A stretch of DNA of 64,000 nt from Bacteroidales bacterium (GCA_017962545.1 JAGCVD010000007.1:1-64000), one strand, 5' to 3'; shown: positions 45,201-54,332, counted from the stretch's first letter. Translations and numbers: made by a program. Notes: generated from the letters alone by a model not told the origin.

Positions 45201-48200
45201 CCGAGGTGTTGCCGATGACGTGGCCGTTCTCGGCACCGCCATAGACGGAACCGGCGATAAGCTGGTGGTTGCTGGGAGCGGCAGCTATTTCCTCGGTGGT
45301 GGCGTAATCGTTGTAGGTGAAGTTGATGCTGACCGATGAGTTGTTGACATTGGAGAGGTGGGCCTCATGATAGCGCGAGGAGGCCAGACCCTTGCCGGCG
45401 CCATAGACGTCGCCGTTATCGATACGTGTCCCGCCGGTGCCCTCCAAGGCGTCTTTGCCGCTGATGCCGATGCGGCCACCTGTCACACTGACCGCTGTAG
45501 TGCCTGTGCCGGGAGCATACGTCATCCGGTAAGGCCAGGAGAGGTGGAAGGAGTGGCTGAGGTCTTCATGTTTGACAGAGTCGGTGATATGGCCCACTGT
45601 GGCTATCTCGCCGCCACCGTAGACGTTCTCCTTAATCCATCCGCCACTGACGGCCACTGATGCATTACCTTCCACACGGCCTGCCAGGGTGGCGGCACTC
45701 AGGAAACCCAGTATCGTATTCACCTCCTCGTCATCCTGCGAGCCGAAGCCGCCGCCGTAGACGGAGCCATAGATGGTGCCGGCCTGAACCTGTACCGAGG
45801 CATCCTCCTCGATGCAGCCAATCTCGCCGCCGCCATAGACGTTGCCCTGTATATTGACCCCGGCACCGTTGATGGTGACGAAGGTGCGCTTAGCGCGACC
45901 CAGCAGGGGCCAGATGGTGTTGCTCTTGTCGTAGCGACCCATGCCGCCGCCAAAGACGTTGCCCGAGACGATATGGCCCGTCCAGGTGCTCTCCACAGGA
46001 TTGGCACGGTAGGCGTCGTTGCCAATAGTGCCGCCCGTAACGTTGACATGGATTTCACCATGGTGGTTGACGCCGTCGTCGGGTTGGAGAACGCCATAAT
46101 TGGCATCGCCTACTGCGGCGAAGTAGGTGCCCACGGAAGCCATACGGCCGCCACCGAAGACAGAGCCGAGCATGCGGCCGCCCTTGATGTCGACCTGCAC
46201 ATTGCCGCCCACGGAACCCGACGTCTGCGACACACCGCTGAAGCCACGACCGGCACCGAAAATATTGCCGTCGACATAAGAGGTGCCCCAGGTGCCTATC
46301 CAGACATCATCCTCAATGGACACCTTGATGTCGCCGAAGACGTTGCCATCCTCGGAACCGCCGAAGACCGAGCCGAAGATGACGCCGCCGGTCACTTTTA
46401 CGTTGACATTCCTCACATTGGTGAGCAGGTTGAATTCGGTTCGCTGGTCACCCTTGCCGGCACCGAAGAGGTAGCAGGTCACAGGGTGGTCGAGGATGGA
46501 GTCGAGGGTACGGGGCACTCCGAGGGTGCCGCCGCTCATCTCGACGCGTGAAGTACCCAGCACGTCGCCATACTCGCAACCTCCATAGACGCTGGTGAGG
46601 ATATGGCCGCCGGTGATTACGACATAACTGTTGCCGCGCACACGGCCCTGGAAGCGGTACCATTTTGCAGTGTAGCCGCCCGCACCGTCGTCGGTCAGGT
46701 AGGCGTAGTAGCCCGAGCCGCCGCCAAAGACGTTCCCGAAGAAGGTGTGGCCGTCGCCGGCCTTCTCCGAGGCGTCGGTAGCTCCGTACATCCTGGCATA
46801 GGGGTCGTAGGGCAGGTAGTGTTTCGTGGGATTGCCTGCGATAATGGTGTCGCGGCCATAAGGCCAGTGGTGACATTCAGGCATTTCCGCCGCCATCGAG
46901 TTGATGTTGGTGGCGTTTTGGGTCTTTACAGCATTTATCGCATTGGTCCATTGGGTGGAGGTATACGGGTCCAGTCCCCTTTCGTTCGCCCAGTCGTAGC
47001 CGCAACCTATCTGGCCACCGCTAACCACGACACCACAGCTGTCGAGCACCTGTCCGTTTTCGCTGCCGCCCCACACGGCGCCCACGATAAAGGCATCGGC
47101 ACTGATTTGCACCTCGGCGGTGTTGACATAGCCGAAACAGGCGTTGGTGGCCGAAGCGACAGGCTCATTGGCGGCATGGGGGTCGGTGTACACGCCCATG
47201 CCGGCACCGAAGACATAGCCGATGTCGTTGAGCAGGGTGGCGTTCTTATGACCCACCTGGCCGCCGCTAATCTGCACCAGACAGCGGCCGGTGTTGGCGG
47301 CACAGCTGACGGGCTCGCCGACGACAAGGCTGTCGGCGAGATGGGCGGCCACATAGGCGGCATCGGCAAAGGAGAAGGTGCCCACCGACGCCAGCTCGCC
47401 ACCGCCGAAGAGGGTGTTGTGCACCGTGCCGCCGCTCATCGTGACGTGGGTGTTGCCCTTGACAGTGGCGAAGAGAGGGTCGAAGATGGTTCCCTTGCCG
47501 CCACCGAAGACAAATCCGTCGGTACTTTCGGGGTCGTCGAGGCCTATCATTCCGCCCGCAAGCTGCACATGGGCGTCGCCATCGACCATCGACAGCTCGC
47601 CGCCGCCGTAAATATTCTGCTTCACCGTGCCGGCAGCCATGGTAACCTTGGAGTCACCGCCGACACGTGCCATATTGGTGTCGGTGATAACACCCTTGCC
47701 GGCACCGAAGACGGAGCCATGCACCAGCGTGGTGCCCCTGATTACCACGTTCGTGTTCCCCGACACCTTGCTCTCCTCGCCGCCACCGTAGACATTGCCG
47801 GTGTTGGCCTGCAGCACGCCGGCCACGAGGGTGCCCACCGTGGTGCCATTGAGCGTCAGCGTGGCGCTGCCCGTCACGGTACCCAGGTCCTCCAACGAGT
47901 TCCAGGTATAACAGTACCATTTTGTTTCACCCTCCACGACCTTGGAATAGGTGGGAGAGGCCTTACGGTCTTCTTCCGACATCCCATTCAAATCATTTGT
48001 CCATTCGTAGACCTCACTGCCATAGCCGACATGACCGTCGGTAATCGTTCCCGCATCGTCCATGGATGGAAAAACAGCATTATTTTTATCATGCACCTGG
48101 AATGTCGGAATAGCAGCGGAATATCCAGCACCGAAGGCACTGCCGCCAACAGTGCAGTTAGTAAGGGAGGAGGTTACATCACCGTCGACTGTTCCCAGAT

Positions 48201-51200
48201 TTCCGCCACCGTAAAAGTTTGTATTGATTATGCAATCAGTCAGGCTGTTGCTGACATCACCCGTCTTTGTTAGGCCAAACTGTATCCAATTTATAAAACC
48301 ACGCTGGGTGATTTGATCTGTGACACCATTTGACTGGTTGAATACCTCAAACTCATATTCTGCATGGTAGCCCTTGTTATCGGTGCCGTCGTCAAAAACG
48401 CCTAATGGAACAAAACCATTCCAGTTGTAGTTATTATTCGTCCATGTGCCAATATGAGTGGACGCTTCATCACCATCCTTCTGCAATTGCCTGTAATAAC
48501 TGTTTCCGCCATTGCCGCCGCCAAAGAATACGTCAAATGTTGTTCCCGTGGCATGAGTGGTAACAGTCTTTCCCGTCATATCACCCACTTTGGGGCCACC
48601 ACAGTATTTGGTTACTCTGCTGTTGTCTATTGTTACATCAATATTACCGCCAACAGGATTGGAACCGTTGATGCCACCGCCATAGAACTCGGTTATCAGG
48701 GCGTGATTAACCTTAAAGGTAACGCTACCTTTAATCTTCTCATAACCGGCGCCATAAACAGAGCCAAATCTGCCACCGTCAATATAACAGTGAGGATTAC
48801 CCTGGTCGTCTCGTGGGGTTATGTCGGCCCTGTACAGTCCTGATAAATAGAACTCCGGGTAATCACCTCCAATGGCATTGACTGCGCATAGCCTGGCTTT
48901 TGCCTTATTGATGCTTGTAATATTAGGGTGAGTTCCGGGGGCAAAGCGATGGAACCACAAATGGCCACCCAGCAGGAAATAACCGGTTCTGTTACCGTTG
49001 TTATATCTTACTGACAACTGATCAAATTCACCACCATTGAGAATGACAGGAACATTGTTCGCAATTCTGTTGTTGCCTCCATCCTGCCCGCAGTCCCATT
49101 CAAACTGAGTCAGGCGCATAAAAGCCGTTTCGGTAATCTCAAAATGTCCTTGAGGAATAAACACACCAATAGCGTATGCCAGTTTGTTATGACGTACGGC
49201 AAGACCTAATTCAATTATAGGCAAGAAGTCAAAACGTACAGGCTGAATACCAGGACGGTGAGTGTTTTCTCTGAACTGAAACTGAAGGCAATGGTCGGGC
49301 TCATTGTCAAAATCCAAATCGACACTCATGATAGTGAATGGATGCCACTTGTTATCCAAATTATATCCGATACTCTTATCATCGCCAGCATTGGTGCCTC
49401 CATTTTTTACCTGATGGTTCCCAATAAGAACGATAGCCTGATCATAAACAGTGGGATATGATGATGATTCTCCGAGTGCTTTTATGGCGTTCTGCAGGTC
49501 ATCGTAAACCGTCTGTTCATGGAATGTATTTGCTATGGCTCCAGCTGAGGTGAATGCACTTTCAGACTTATAGTCAGCATTTGTTACATTTACACGGTCA
49601 ATGCTATAGCCACGATTGGCCAGATAGACGGCCTTGCCCCAATAGGCTTCGATGGTGATGGCGGTGACACCGTCGGGCACATAGTAGTATCCCCCCTGGG
49701 CGAAGACACGGCTGCTGGTGTCGTAGAGGTCCTTGCCCGTGCATTGGCGGTCAGCGAAGTTATACCCGTCCTCCCAAGCGGCAGTGAAAGGATGTTTGCC
49801 ATGCTTGTTCACAGCGGTGATTTTCCAACCGGTCACCACCTGGTCGGTATAGTTGTTCCCGTATTTTGCTGTGTGTGTAGCACCATTGGGATTGCCAAAG
49901 ACCTCATTATAGTAGGGCAGCTGTATCTTGTAGTATCCATAGTCATGGTTCAGCGTGTCCATATCGGTAATGGTGATGTGCTTTGTGACATCGGCGGCGC
50001 TGCTGTTGTGCGAGCCGGGCTTGACGGTTACGGTCAACGTGTTGTAGCTCTTGCCTTCCCATTCGTTGGCGGTGTTGCGCAGCACCCATTGGGGTACCAC
50101 AGCATTCCCGTCGGCGTCTTCGGTACGAGGATCCCACACCCTTGTCGTGTCAGGGTTGATCACCGAAGGATATTTTCCCCACTCCTTCAAGATAGGATAG
50201 GGGGCTATGCTTGGGTCGAGCACCCACTTGGCTATACCTACTTCCTTGACATCATCGTCAGTCGGTGCAGTGCCGTCGGTTCCGTTTACCCACCAGGTAC
50301 AGAGCCGGCGGTTGCTGTTCAGGATGCTACGGTAGTATTCAAAACGCGTCAGGTTCTTCTCCTCGGCGGGCCAAGAACGGTTGTAGCCGGTGGGTGTAAA
50401 GGTGGCGTTTTTGCGGAAATAGCAGTAAGGGTTGATACCATTGCTGGCGTCATTGTTGATGGAGTTGCCGCCATAAACGGGATATTTGCTGGTGCCTCCC
50501 GTGATATCGCCGTAGAACATACAGTTCACAACGATTGTCTTGAGATTACTCTGCGTAGAGGCCTGATTGTTGTTGCCGACGATGCCGGCAGCCATGGTGC
50601 CGCCGCTTACGGTAGCGAAGCTATAGCAATTGATGACACGTGAAGTGCCGTCAAGCAGACCTACGATGCTGCCTACGTAACCGCTACCGCTGACGGTGCT
50701 GGTGCTGCTTATGCTTGTAATGTTCCCGTGCGCATCCTTGGTCTCGGTGAGGGTGCCCAATACTCCGCAGTTGTAGATTCGGGAAGCGCCCGTAGCCTCG
50801 TTGCAGATGGCTCCGGCGTTGGTTCCGCCACTGATGGTGACATCGCTGAGGATAACATTCCTGATGGTGGCACCGTCGGCATAGGCCACCAATGGATGGC
50901 TGAGGTTGCTCAGCGTATTCATTTGTCCGTCGATGATGCCTCTGAAGGGCGCCAGCGAGGTGCCTATCGGCGCCGACGAGGTGAAGTCGCTGGCCAAAAG
51001 ATAGGCACCGCGCATGTTTGTCATCTCGTCCGATGAATGGACCGTATTGAAATCGTAATAAAAAGATTCCTCGGATTTGGCATAGCCGGCTTTCGCCGCA
51101 ATAGCCCTGATGACCGGGGCCGTCCCTATGCTGAATGGCGTATTGTTGTAGTTTGTCGCCGACAATGTGGCCTCGGTATCGTCGTTGGTATAGTAGATAC

Positions 51201-52128
51201 TCGCCCCTCCTGTGGCACAGGTGATGGTGACGGTGCCGGCGGAAACCGTGATGACCGGCGTGGCACAGCGCGGGAGAGCGTAAGATTTCACAATGGTGGG
51301 AAAATCGTCGGAGGGGCTCTTGGCGATGGCCTTGACGACTTCCGTGCTTTCGGTCAGGGCGACGGTAACAGAGGTGGTACCGCCGGTGAGTGTCGAGGTG
51401 GTGGGTGTGGTGCCGTCGAGGGTGTAGTAAATGGCGGCACCCGTCTCGGTGGTGATGGTCACCGTCCCGTCGCCATTGTTGGTAATGGCGGGCGGCGCTA
51501 TGGTGGCATCGGAAAACAGCCATTTGGATCTGGCGTCAGTGCTCGCCCATAGGCCAATCAGACCTCCTACATTTACTGTCGTACCGTTTATCTTTGCAGT
51601 CTTGTCATTGGTTCCCGCATAATTGTTGTAGTTGTTACCTGCCGGATTGAGCGAACTGCCAGAGACCGTCATCGGCTCAATGATATAATAAGACTGGCCG
51701 GCAACCTGCTCCACCTTGAACAGGGAATTGTTGCCATCCAAACTTGATTGAAGATGGACCCTTAATCGGGAGGCATCATTTGTAAGAGAGACATTGTGGG
51801 TCAAATATAAGTCGTCGGCTGCATGGATGATGTGATAATAACCACTGCCCTCATCCTTCACGATTCTCCAGACAGATCCGCTGACTTGTCCTGTCTGATA
51901 GGTCGTCAGATAGGGCTGACCCGTAGCGTACACCAGCGAGCCCGTAGAAGGGCAAAGATAATATGCGCTATTATCGTTGCTGGCGATATAATAGGTGCCG
52001 CTAAGGTCCTGCGCCCACAGGGCGGCGGGCAGCAGGAGGAATGCTGCCAGCGCAAGGCGGCGGAGCAGGCGTCGCAGGAGGTCTGTGGAGCGCTTGGAAG
52101 TACTTCTATGAACAGTTTTCTGTATCAT
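42298..52128 (-). CDS. Giant secreted YGGGN-repeat surface protein (left copy)
   Basis: This 3,276-residue exported protein has a signal around residues 22-40. An N-terminal beta-trefoil-like domain (about 41-190, with repeated YYxI segments) is followed by two chitobiase C-terminal-like modules (AAIYYTLDGTTPT and ASIYYTNDDTEAT, about 215-360). A GLUG-like stretch covers about 370-560. From about residue 1,115 to the end there are tens of degenerate repeats of roughly 25-30 residues with the pattern VYGGG...VxGxTxVxVxGG, expected to form a beta-helix. No T9SS sorting domain or anchor is visible, and the protein stops in mid-repeat (GNTDIQIGH). It is a paralogue of the gene starting at 56805. 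Likely role is adhesion or surface structure; not demonstrated. Confidence 0.85.
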   Translation of the reverse strand: MIQKTVHRSTSKRSTDLLRRLLRRLALAAFLLLPAALWAQDLSGTYYIASNDNSAYYLCPSTGSLVYATGQPYLTTYQTGQVSGSVWRIVKDEGSGYYHIIHAADDLYLTHNVSLTNDASRLRVHLQSSLDGNNSLFKVEQVAGQSYYIIEPMTVSGSSLNPAGNNYNNYAGTNDKTAKINGTTVNVGGLIGLWASTDARSKWLFSDATIAPPAITNNGDGTVTITTETGAAIYYTLDGTTPTTSTLTGGTTSVTVALTESTEVVKAIAKSPSDDFPTIVKSYALPRCATPVITVSAGTVTITCATGGASIYYTNDDTEATLSATNYNNTPFSIGTAPVIRAIAAKAGYAKSEESFYYDFNTVHSSDEMTNMRGAYLLASDFTSSAPIGTSLAPFRGIIDGQMNTLSNLSHPLVAYADGATIRNVILSDVTISGGTNAGAICNEATGASRIYNCGVLGTLTETKDAHGNITSISSTSTVSGSGYVGSIVGLLDGTSRVINCYSFATVSGGTMAAGIVGNNNQASTQSNLKTIVVNCMFYGDITGGTSKYPVYGGNSINNDASNGINPYCYFRKNATFTPTGYNRSWPAEEKNLTRFEYYRSILNSNRRLCTWWVNGTDGTAPTDDDVKEVGIAKWVLDPSIAPYPILKEWGKYPSVINPDTTRVWDPRTEDADGNAVVPQWVLRNTANEWEGKSYNTLTVTVKPGSHNSSAADVTKHITITDMDTLNHDYGYYKIQLPYYNEVFGNPNGATHTAKYGNNYTDQVVTGWKITAVNKHGKHPFTAAWEDGYNFADRQCTGKDLYDTSSRVFAQGGYYYVPDGVTAITIEAYWGKAVYLANRGYSIDRVNVTNADYKSESAFTSAGAIANTFHEQTVYDDLQNAIKALGESSSYPTVYDQAIVLIGNHQVKNGGTNAGDDKSIGYNLDNKWHPFTIMSVDLDFDNEPDHCLQFQFRENTHRPGIQPVRFDFLPIIELGLAVRHNKLAYAIGVFIPQGHFEITETAFMRLTQFEWDCGQDGGNNRIANNVPVILNGGEFDQLSVRYNNGNRTGYFLLGGHLWFHRFAPGTHPNITSINKAKARLCAVNAIGGDYPEFYLSGLYRADITPRDDQGNPHCYIDGGRFGSVYGAGYEKIKGSVTFKVNHALITEFYGGGINGSNPVGGNIDVTIDNSRVTKYCGGPKVGDMTGKTVTTHATGTTFDVFFGGGNGGNSYYRQLQKDGDEASTHIGTWTNNNYNWNGFVPLGVFDDGTDNKGYHAEYEFEVFNQSNGVTDQITQRGFINWIQFGLTKTGDVSNSLTDCIINTNFYGGGNLGTVDGDVTSSLTNCTVGGSAFGAGYSAAIPTFQVHDKNNAVFPSMDDAGTITDGHVGYGSEVYEWTNDLNGMSEEDRKASPTYSKVVEGETKWYCYTWNSLEDLGTVTGSATLTLNGTTVGTLVAGVLQANTGNVYGGGEESKVSGNTNVVIRGTTLVHGSVFGAGKGVITDTNMARVGGDSKVTMAAGTVKQNIYGGGELSMVDGDAHVQLAGGMIGLDDPESTDGFVFGGGKGTIFDPLFATVKGNTHVTMSGGTVHNTLFGGGELASVGTFSFADAAYVAAHLADSLVVGEPVSCAANTGRCLVQISGGQVGHKNATLLNDIGYVFGAGMGVYTDPHAANEPVASATNACFGYVNTAEVQISADAFIVGAVWGGSENGQVLDSCGVVVSGGQIGCGYDWANERGLDPYTSTQWTNAINAVKTQNATNINSMAAEMPECHHWPYGRDTIIAGNPTKHYLPYDPYARMYGATDASEKAGDGHTFFGNVFGGGSGYYAYLTDDGAGGYTAKWYRFQGRVRGNSYVVITGGHILTSVYGGCEYGDVLGTSRVEMSGGTLGVPRTLDSILDHPVTCYLFGAGKGDQRTEFNLLTNVRNVNVKVTGGVIFGSVFGGSEDGNVFGDIKVSIEDDVWIGTWGTSYVDGNIFGAGRGFSGVSQTSGSVGGNVQVDIKGGRMLGSVFGGGRMASVGTYFAAVGDANYGVLQPDDGVNHHGEIHVNVTGGTIGNDAYRANPVESTWTGHIVSGNVFGGGMGRYDKSNTIWPLLGRAKRTFVTINGAGVNIQGNVYGGGEIGCIEEDASVQVQAGTIYGSVYGGGFGSQDDEEVNTILGFLSAATLAGRVEGNASVAVSGGWIKENVYGGGEIATVGHITDSVKHEDLSHSFHLSWPYRMTYAPGTGTTAVSVTGGRIGISGKDALEGTGGTRIDNGDVYGAGKGLASSRYHEAHLSNVNNSSVSINFTYNDYATTEEIAAAPSNHQLIAGSVYGGAENGHVIGNTSVTFTNGLIGHNIYGGGKGKGEYVQTKLKHLTDGDLGKGEEWSAGDDSTATIYSVTAGRVYGNTSVTMSGGHVIRNVFGGGNQGSVGVGNFAGGGDDYSAAGYGEKVAGNTRPDGLTDADAEYYYNYWSDTVNRGRCTVSILGGTVGTPAGDKDDLPTGNVFGACRGQAPRWVSPTLTNRWWYVPEYYLGYINTSYVTIGDAADAIAAPTIYGSVYGGAQDGHVRNSTTVVINEGTIGLEPTAANKTAVGEDDLSHYKWATRGNVFGAGSGIGLYDSDKDGVADSYNNASGSVTKFTTVTINGGTIHQNVYGGGNLGTVGQPCINCGGVLPTKAQSLSTVVIGDDAGTLTATIGSATGLASSYGGNVYGSSRGMLKATDEASDDSYASTTYTQVDIRQGAYINGSVFGGGENGFVRRATEVNVTGGTVGIDVYGGGQGAYKQTVGLVTYNNDVNSGRVGESTEVNILGGTVGGDVYGGAKASFVLGGTTVNIGHDVEGVGVGTATIAGEVFGANNLAGTPRGNTAVHIYSTAHSGTNVFPSAIATLVAPVDEVTSEDLDVNDGSQTYALRAVYGGGNLAAHDPTEDDGTTLVHIHYCEQNTVENVYGGGNAADTKNNHIIIDGGRVRNVYGGGNGYSSTGNHTHPFIMDGETPTSTPDPNYNPGADVSGTATTEIHGGIVNNVFGGSNQKGTIGNTVLITDAESGCDLQLTCNSYGGGSEADGGGGEIILGCGTKFENFYAGSRNADIVGDIHLIIKGGEYKNVFGGSKGTAEDAADITGNVTVDVYGGSIENLYGGSDVNGRITGSITVNVDWTDENTCDDAKSIDYVYGGGNQAAYTPAEVNHEVITSPVVNIINATINKAVFGGGYGIGATVTANPKVVIGADRTKNMVGNAITPVSDLPVTIGTALNPIGATLDGDVFGGGNAAQVVGNTSVIVKGASTTVYNNVYGGGNAATVTGNTDIQIGH

Positions 52129-52224
52129 TTTTTAGTCCTTTGAGTCTTTTTTACATTTCGCGCGAACACGCACGCGACTGACATACAATTCCATAAAGGA
52201 TAGCAAGCCTTGTCCTTAAACAGG

Positions 52225-52232
52225 CAAAGATA
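52225..52232 (-). promoter_or_regulatory. -7 box of the left giant gene
   Basis: TATCTTTG on the minus strand lies about 97 bases before the ATG, so the transcript would have a long leader. No good -33 element. Confidence 0.5.
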
Positions 52233-52446
52233 CAAAAATTTTTTTATTACCAACCATGCCTCATTTTTTAACAAATTTTTAACATTTTATCTACTTGGAA
52301 ATCAAGGCTCTGAGCCACCCTCCCCCTACCCTCCCCCTACCCTCGCCCTAGCCGCACCCTGAAAGCCTCTCATCCAGAAGGGTTTACGCGGGGTGAAAAA
52401 ATGGCGTTTTTCGGGGTACGATAAGAGGGGAAAAATGGAAAAATGG

Positions 52447-52479
52447 AAAAAAGAAACGCCGGCCCGCGGGGGTCGGCGT
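52447..52479 (-). terminator. rpsT terminator
   Basis: A GC-rich stem (ACGCCGACCCCC with GGGCCGGCGT) followed by TTTCTTTTTT on the minus strand, 26 bases behind the rpsT stop codon. Confidence 0.88.
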
Positions 52480-52504
52480 CATACGTTGTTCGCTGCTCAG
52501 AGAG

Positions 52505-52756
52505 TTACATAGCGTTCACTTGGCGCATGATTTTCGACTTCAGGTTCGAGGCCTTGTTCTTGTGGATGACGTTGCGCTTGGCAAGCTTGTCGATGATGCT
52601 GATCATCTTCGGCATGCGCTCGGTGGCGACGCTCTTATCCTCGAGTGCACGGAAGTCGCGCAGGGCGTTACGCATGGTCTTGGCGTAGTAACGGTTCTCT
52701 ACTCTCTTCTTCTCGCTGGAGCGAATTCTCTTTTTTGCAGAAATGTGGTGTGCCAT
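52505..52756 (-). CDS. rpsT: 30S ribosomal protein S20
   Basis: This 83-residue basic protein, MAHHISAKKRIRSSEKKRVE and onward, has the S20 helical core with RNVIHKNKASNLKSKI. It binds 16S rRNA. It has a terminator behind it and lies about 70 bases downstream of the tRNA-Glu gene on the same strand. Confidence 0.97.
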   Translation of the reverse strand: MAHHISAKKRIRSSEKKRVENRYYAKTMRNALRDFRALEDKSVATERMPKMISIIDKLAKRNVIHKNKASNLKSKIMRQVNAM

Positions 52757-52828
52757 TTTCTTAATTTATCTTCTTATTTTTACTTTCTTGACTAGTCACT
52801 CATCACCATTCACTCATCACTTTCTTTG

Positions 52829-52903
52829 TACCGCGTGCGGGATTCGAACCCGCGATTTTGAGAATGAAAATCTCACGTCCTGGGCCTACTAGACGAACGC
52901 GGC
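52829..52903 (-). tRNA. tRNA-Glu (TTC anticodon)
   Basis: A 75-nt cloverleaf is read on the minus strand. The acceptor GCCGCGT pairs with ACGCGGT (first pair G-U). The anticodon stem is TGAGA/TCTCA with loop TTTTCAT, giving anticodon TTC, and the T arm contains GGTTCGAATCC. No CCA is encoded. It is followed at once by rpsT and preceded by a perfect promoter and a leader hairpin. Confidence 0.95.
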
Positions 52904-52911
52904 ATCGCTCT

Positions 52912-52951
52912 CTTTTTGAGCGGTTGTAAACCCTCCCCGCCGCTCAAAAAG
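52912..52951. promoter_or_regulatory. Inverted repeat in the tRNA-Glu leader
   Basis: Perfect 12-bp arms, CTTTTTGAGCGG (52912-52923) and CCGCTCAAAAAG (52940-52951), lie between the promoter and the mature tRNA 5' end. The arms are separated by 16 bases. There is no T-run on the transcribed strand, so it is not a normal terminator. Confidence 0.8.
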
Positions 52952-52957
52952 CGGGTG

Positions 52958-52988
52958 CAAAATTACTAACATTTTCCAACATGGCAAA
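52958..52988 (-). promoter_or_regulatory. tRNA-Glu promoter
   Basis: On the minus strand TTTG (52985-52988), 19 bp, TAATTTTG (52958-52965): a perfect -33/-7 promoter about 55 bases before the tRNA. Confidence 0.85.
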
Positions 52989-53025
52989 ATTTTTTTCACC
53001 GCCTGCGGTTGACAACTCCGGCGGG

Positions 53026-53700
53026 CTACTCGTTATCTGCCTGAAAACGAAAACCTAAGCGCTTGCCCGTCACCAACGATTTTTTGTCGAAATTGGTACG
53101 CATCTCCCCCACCGACACCAGCTTCACTTCGTCGTACGGAGGGGTCAAAAGGTCAAAATTGGTGGTATACTCGATGGCGCTCTCAATGATGCTTTGCACA
53201 GAGTCGCTGGTAATGAGCGAAGTACCGAAATTCGTGTACAACATGCCCAGCTCACGCTTGCCCTCGATGAAGTAGTGGTGCTCGTTGTTAACGAACACAC
53301 GTCCAATCATATAGCCCAGGTCGTTGTCGCGCTGGTAGGCGAAGCTGTCGGCCAGGAAGTTGTAGATGTGGATGACACCGCAGTAGGAGCGCTTGGAATC
53401 CTCGCGCACATAGGGGGTCTTCATCACCTGGTGGTCGCGCGAGAACTCGAAGACATTGGTGTGCATCATGAAGAGCAGGATGTCGCCGGCGAACTTCACC
53501 TCGAACTCGAAGTCGCCGCGGTCGGTGAACTCGAAGGCCACCTCCTTGCCCTCCTCACGGCTGCGCTGACGGAACACCTCGATCAGCTCGCGTGTCTCCT
53601 CGCGGAACATCTCGAAGGTCTCCTTGGTGGCGCGATACACATTCTGCTTCAGCTCGCTCTTGCTGAAGACCAAGTCTTTAAGCGATTCTTTCAACTCCAT
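53026..53700 (-). CDS. Conserved hypothetical protein
   Basis: This 224-residue soluble protein has no signal or membrane segment. It starts MELKESLKDLVFSKSELKQN, with a helical N-terminal third rich in Glu and Arg. A beta-rich middle follows (FEFEVKFAGDILLFMMHTNV, SYCGVIHIYNFLADSF), and it ends in RLGFRFQADNE. It looks like a conserved Bacteroidota hypothetical, but I know no function. It is a single gene with flanking gaps. Confidence 0.8.
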   Translation of the reverse strand: MELKESLKDLVFSKSELKQNVYRATKETFEMFREETRELIEVFRQRSREEGKEVAFEFTDRGDFEFEVKFAGDILLFMMHTNVFEFSRDHQVMKTPYVREDSKRSYCGVIHIYNFLADSFAYQRDNDLGYMIGRVFVNNEHHYFIEGKRELGMLYTNFGTSLITSDSVQSIIESAIEYTTNFDLLTPPYDEVKLVSVGEMRTNFDKKSLVTGKRLGFRFQADNE

Positions 53701-53997
53701 ATCCGTTTCGATTTTTGTCTCTTAATAACGAAGCTCCCATCGTAATATTTTGTCGCCTCGAAAAAAGTCCTCCACTCCCCTCTCCCACAAGCCAGGTCTT
53801 TGCGCTACACCATTAAGTTAAATTCACTTAACAATATCCTTATTCCAGATTGTATAACTCTTACAAAATCAATGCTTAATAAGGCGGGGATAAGGGGATG
53901 AGTAAGAGATGAGTAAGAGATGATGGCTAATTGGTTGGGAGTCAATACTGTTTTTTGTGATTATGTTAAATAGAAAACTGGCGGGAGGGAGTAGCTT

Positions 53998-54165
53998 GAT
54001 GTCTCGATGTCTTGATGTCTCGTGGTGTGCCGTCGGCTCGGCCGACAAGTCTCGATGTCTCGAAATCTCGAAGTCTCGAAGTCTTGATGTCTCGATGTCT
54101 TGTTGTCTCGAAGTCTTGTTGTCTCGAAGTCTTGTTGTCTCGAAGTCTCAAAGACTCACAGACTC
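53998..54165. repeat. Large 8-bp GATGTCTC/GAAGTCTT array
   Basis: About seventeen 8-mers (GATGTCTC, GATGTCTT, GAAATCTC, GAAGTCTC, GTTGTCTC and others) run in register. They are broken once at about 54022-54048 by a segment holding the hairpin GTCGGC-TCG-GCCGAC. The word is the inverse of the GACGTCAA array in pnuC. It is the longest microrepeat in the window. Confidence 0.9.
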
Positions 54166-54183
54166 ATTTAACACTTTTTTGCT

Positions 54184-54211
54184 TTTGTATAAATATTTTT
54201 TTGTATTTTTG
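54184..54211 (+). promoter_or_regulatory. tnaA promoter
   Basis: TATTTTTG (54204-54211) with TTTG at 54184-54187 (spacer 16 bp). The transcript would carry a leader of about 235 bases before the tnaA ATG. Confidence 0.6.
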
Positions 54212-54221
54212 CATCCACTTT

Positions 54222-54302
54222 ATGACCGCGTACAACCCTAATATGACCCTTCATAAGCTCTTCTTAAATATCAAGAAGAGAGACATTTACCATCTTCAGT
54301 AG
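54222..54302 (+). CDS. Possible leader peptide ahead of tryptophanase
   Basis: A 26-codon ORF (MTAYNPNMTLHKLFLNIKKR...) begins about 11 bases behind the -7 box of the tnaA promoter. It contains a small hairpin (TCTTCTT/AAGAAGA) and ends in the GTAGTTAAG array. It has no Trp and does not resemble TnaC. It may be chance, or a leader that couples translation to tnaA expression. Confidence 0.25.
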   Translation: MTAYNPNMTLHKLFLNIKKRDIYHLQ

Positions 54303-54332
54303 TTAAGGAGGAAAGTAGTTAAGGAGATAAGA
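54300..54332. repeat. GTAGTTAAGGAG array in the tnaA leader
   Basis: TAGTTAAGGAG, GAAAGTAGTTAAGGAG and ATAAG copies; same family as at 9694-9777 and 39004-39069. Confidence 0.75.

Larger units (their letters stand above)
52129..52504. other. Intergenic region between the giant gene and rpsT
   Basis: It holds the giant gene's -7 box (TATCTTTG on the minus strand, 52225-52232) and an A/T-rich leader. A C-rich degenerate array of CCCTCCCCCTA words (about 52316-52362) ends in CCCTAGCCGCACC, which is also found near 54352. The rpsT terminator is at its right edge. No gene is supported. Confidence 0.6.

Noticed and set aside
46603-48273. A 556-codon plus-strand open frame
   Set aside because: Antisense of the left giant repeat gene; same explanation, and low-complexity composition with no domain.
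53998-54165. Possible CRISPR array
   Set aside because: The units are 8 bp with no spacers, and there are no cas genes.
53957-54241. A 94-codon open frame over the 8-bp array
   Set aside because: Ser/Arg/Leu-rich translation of the array itself; no sign of selection as protein.
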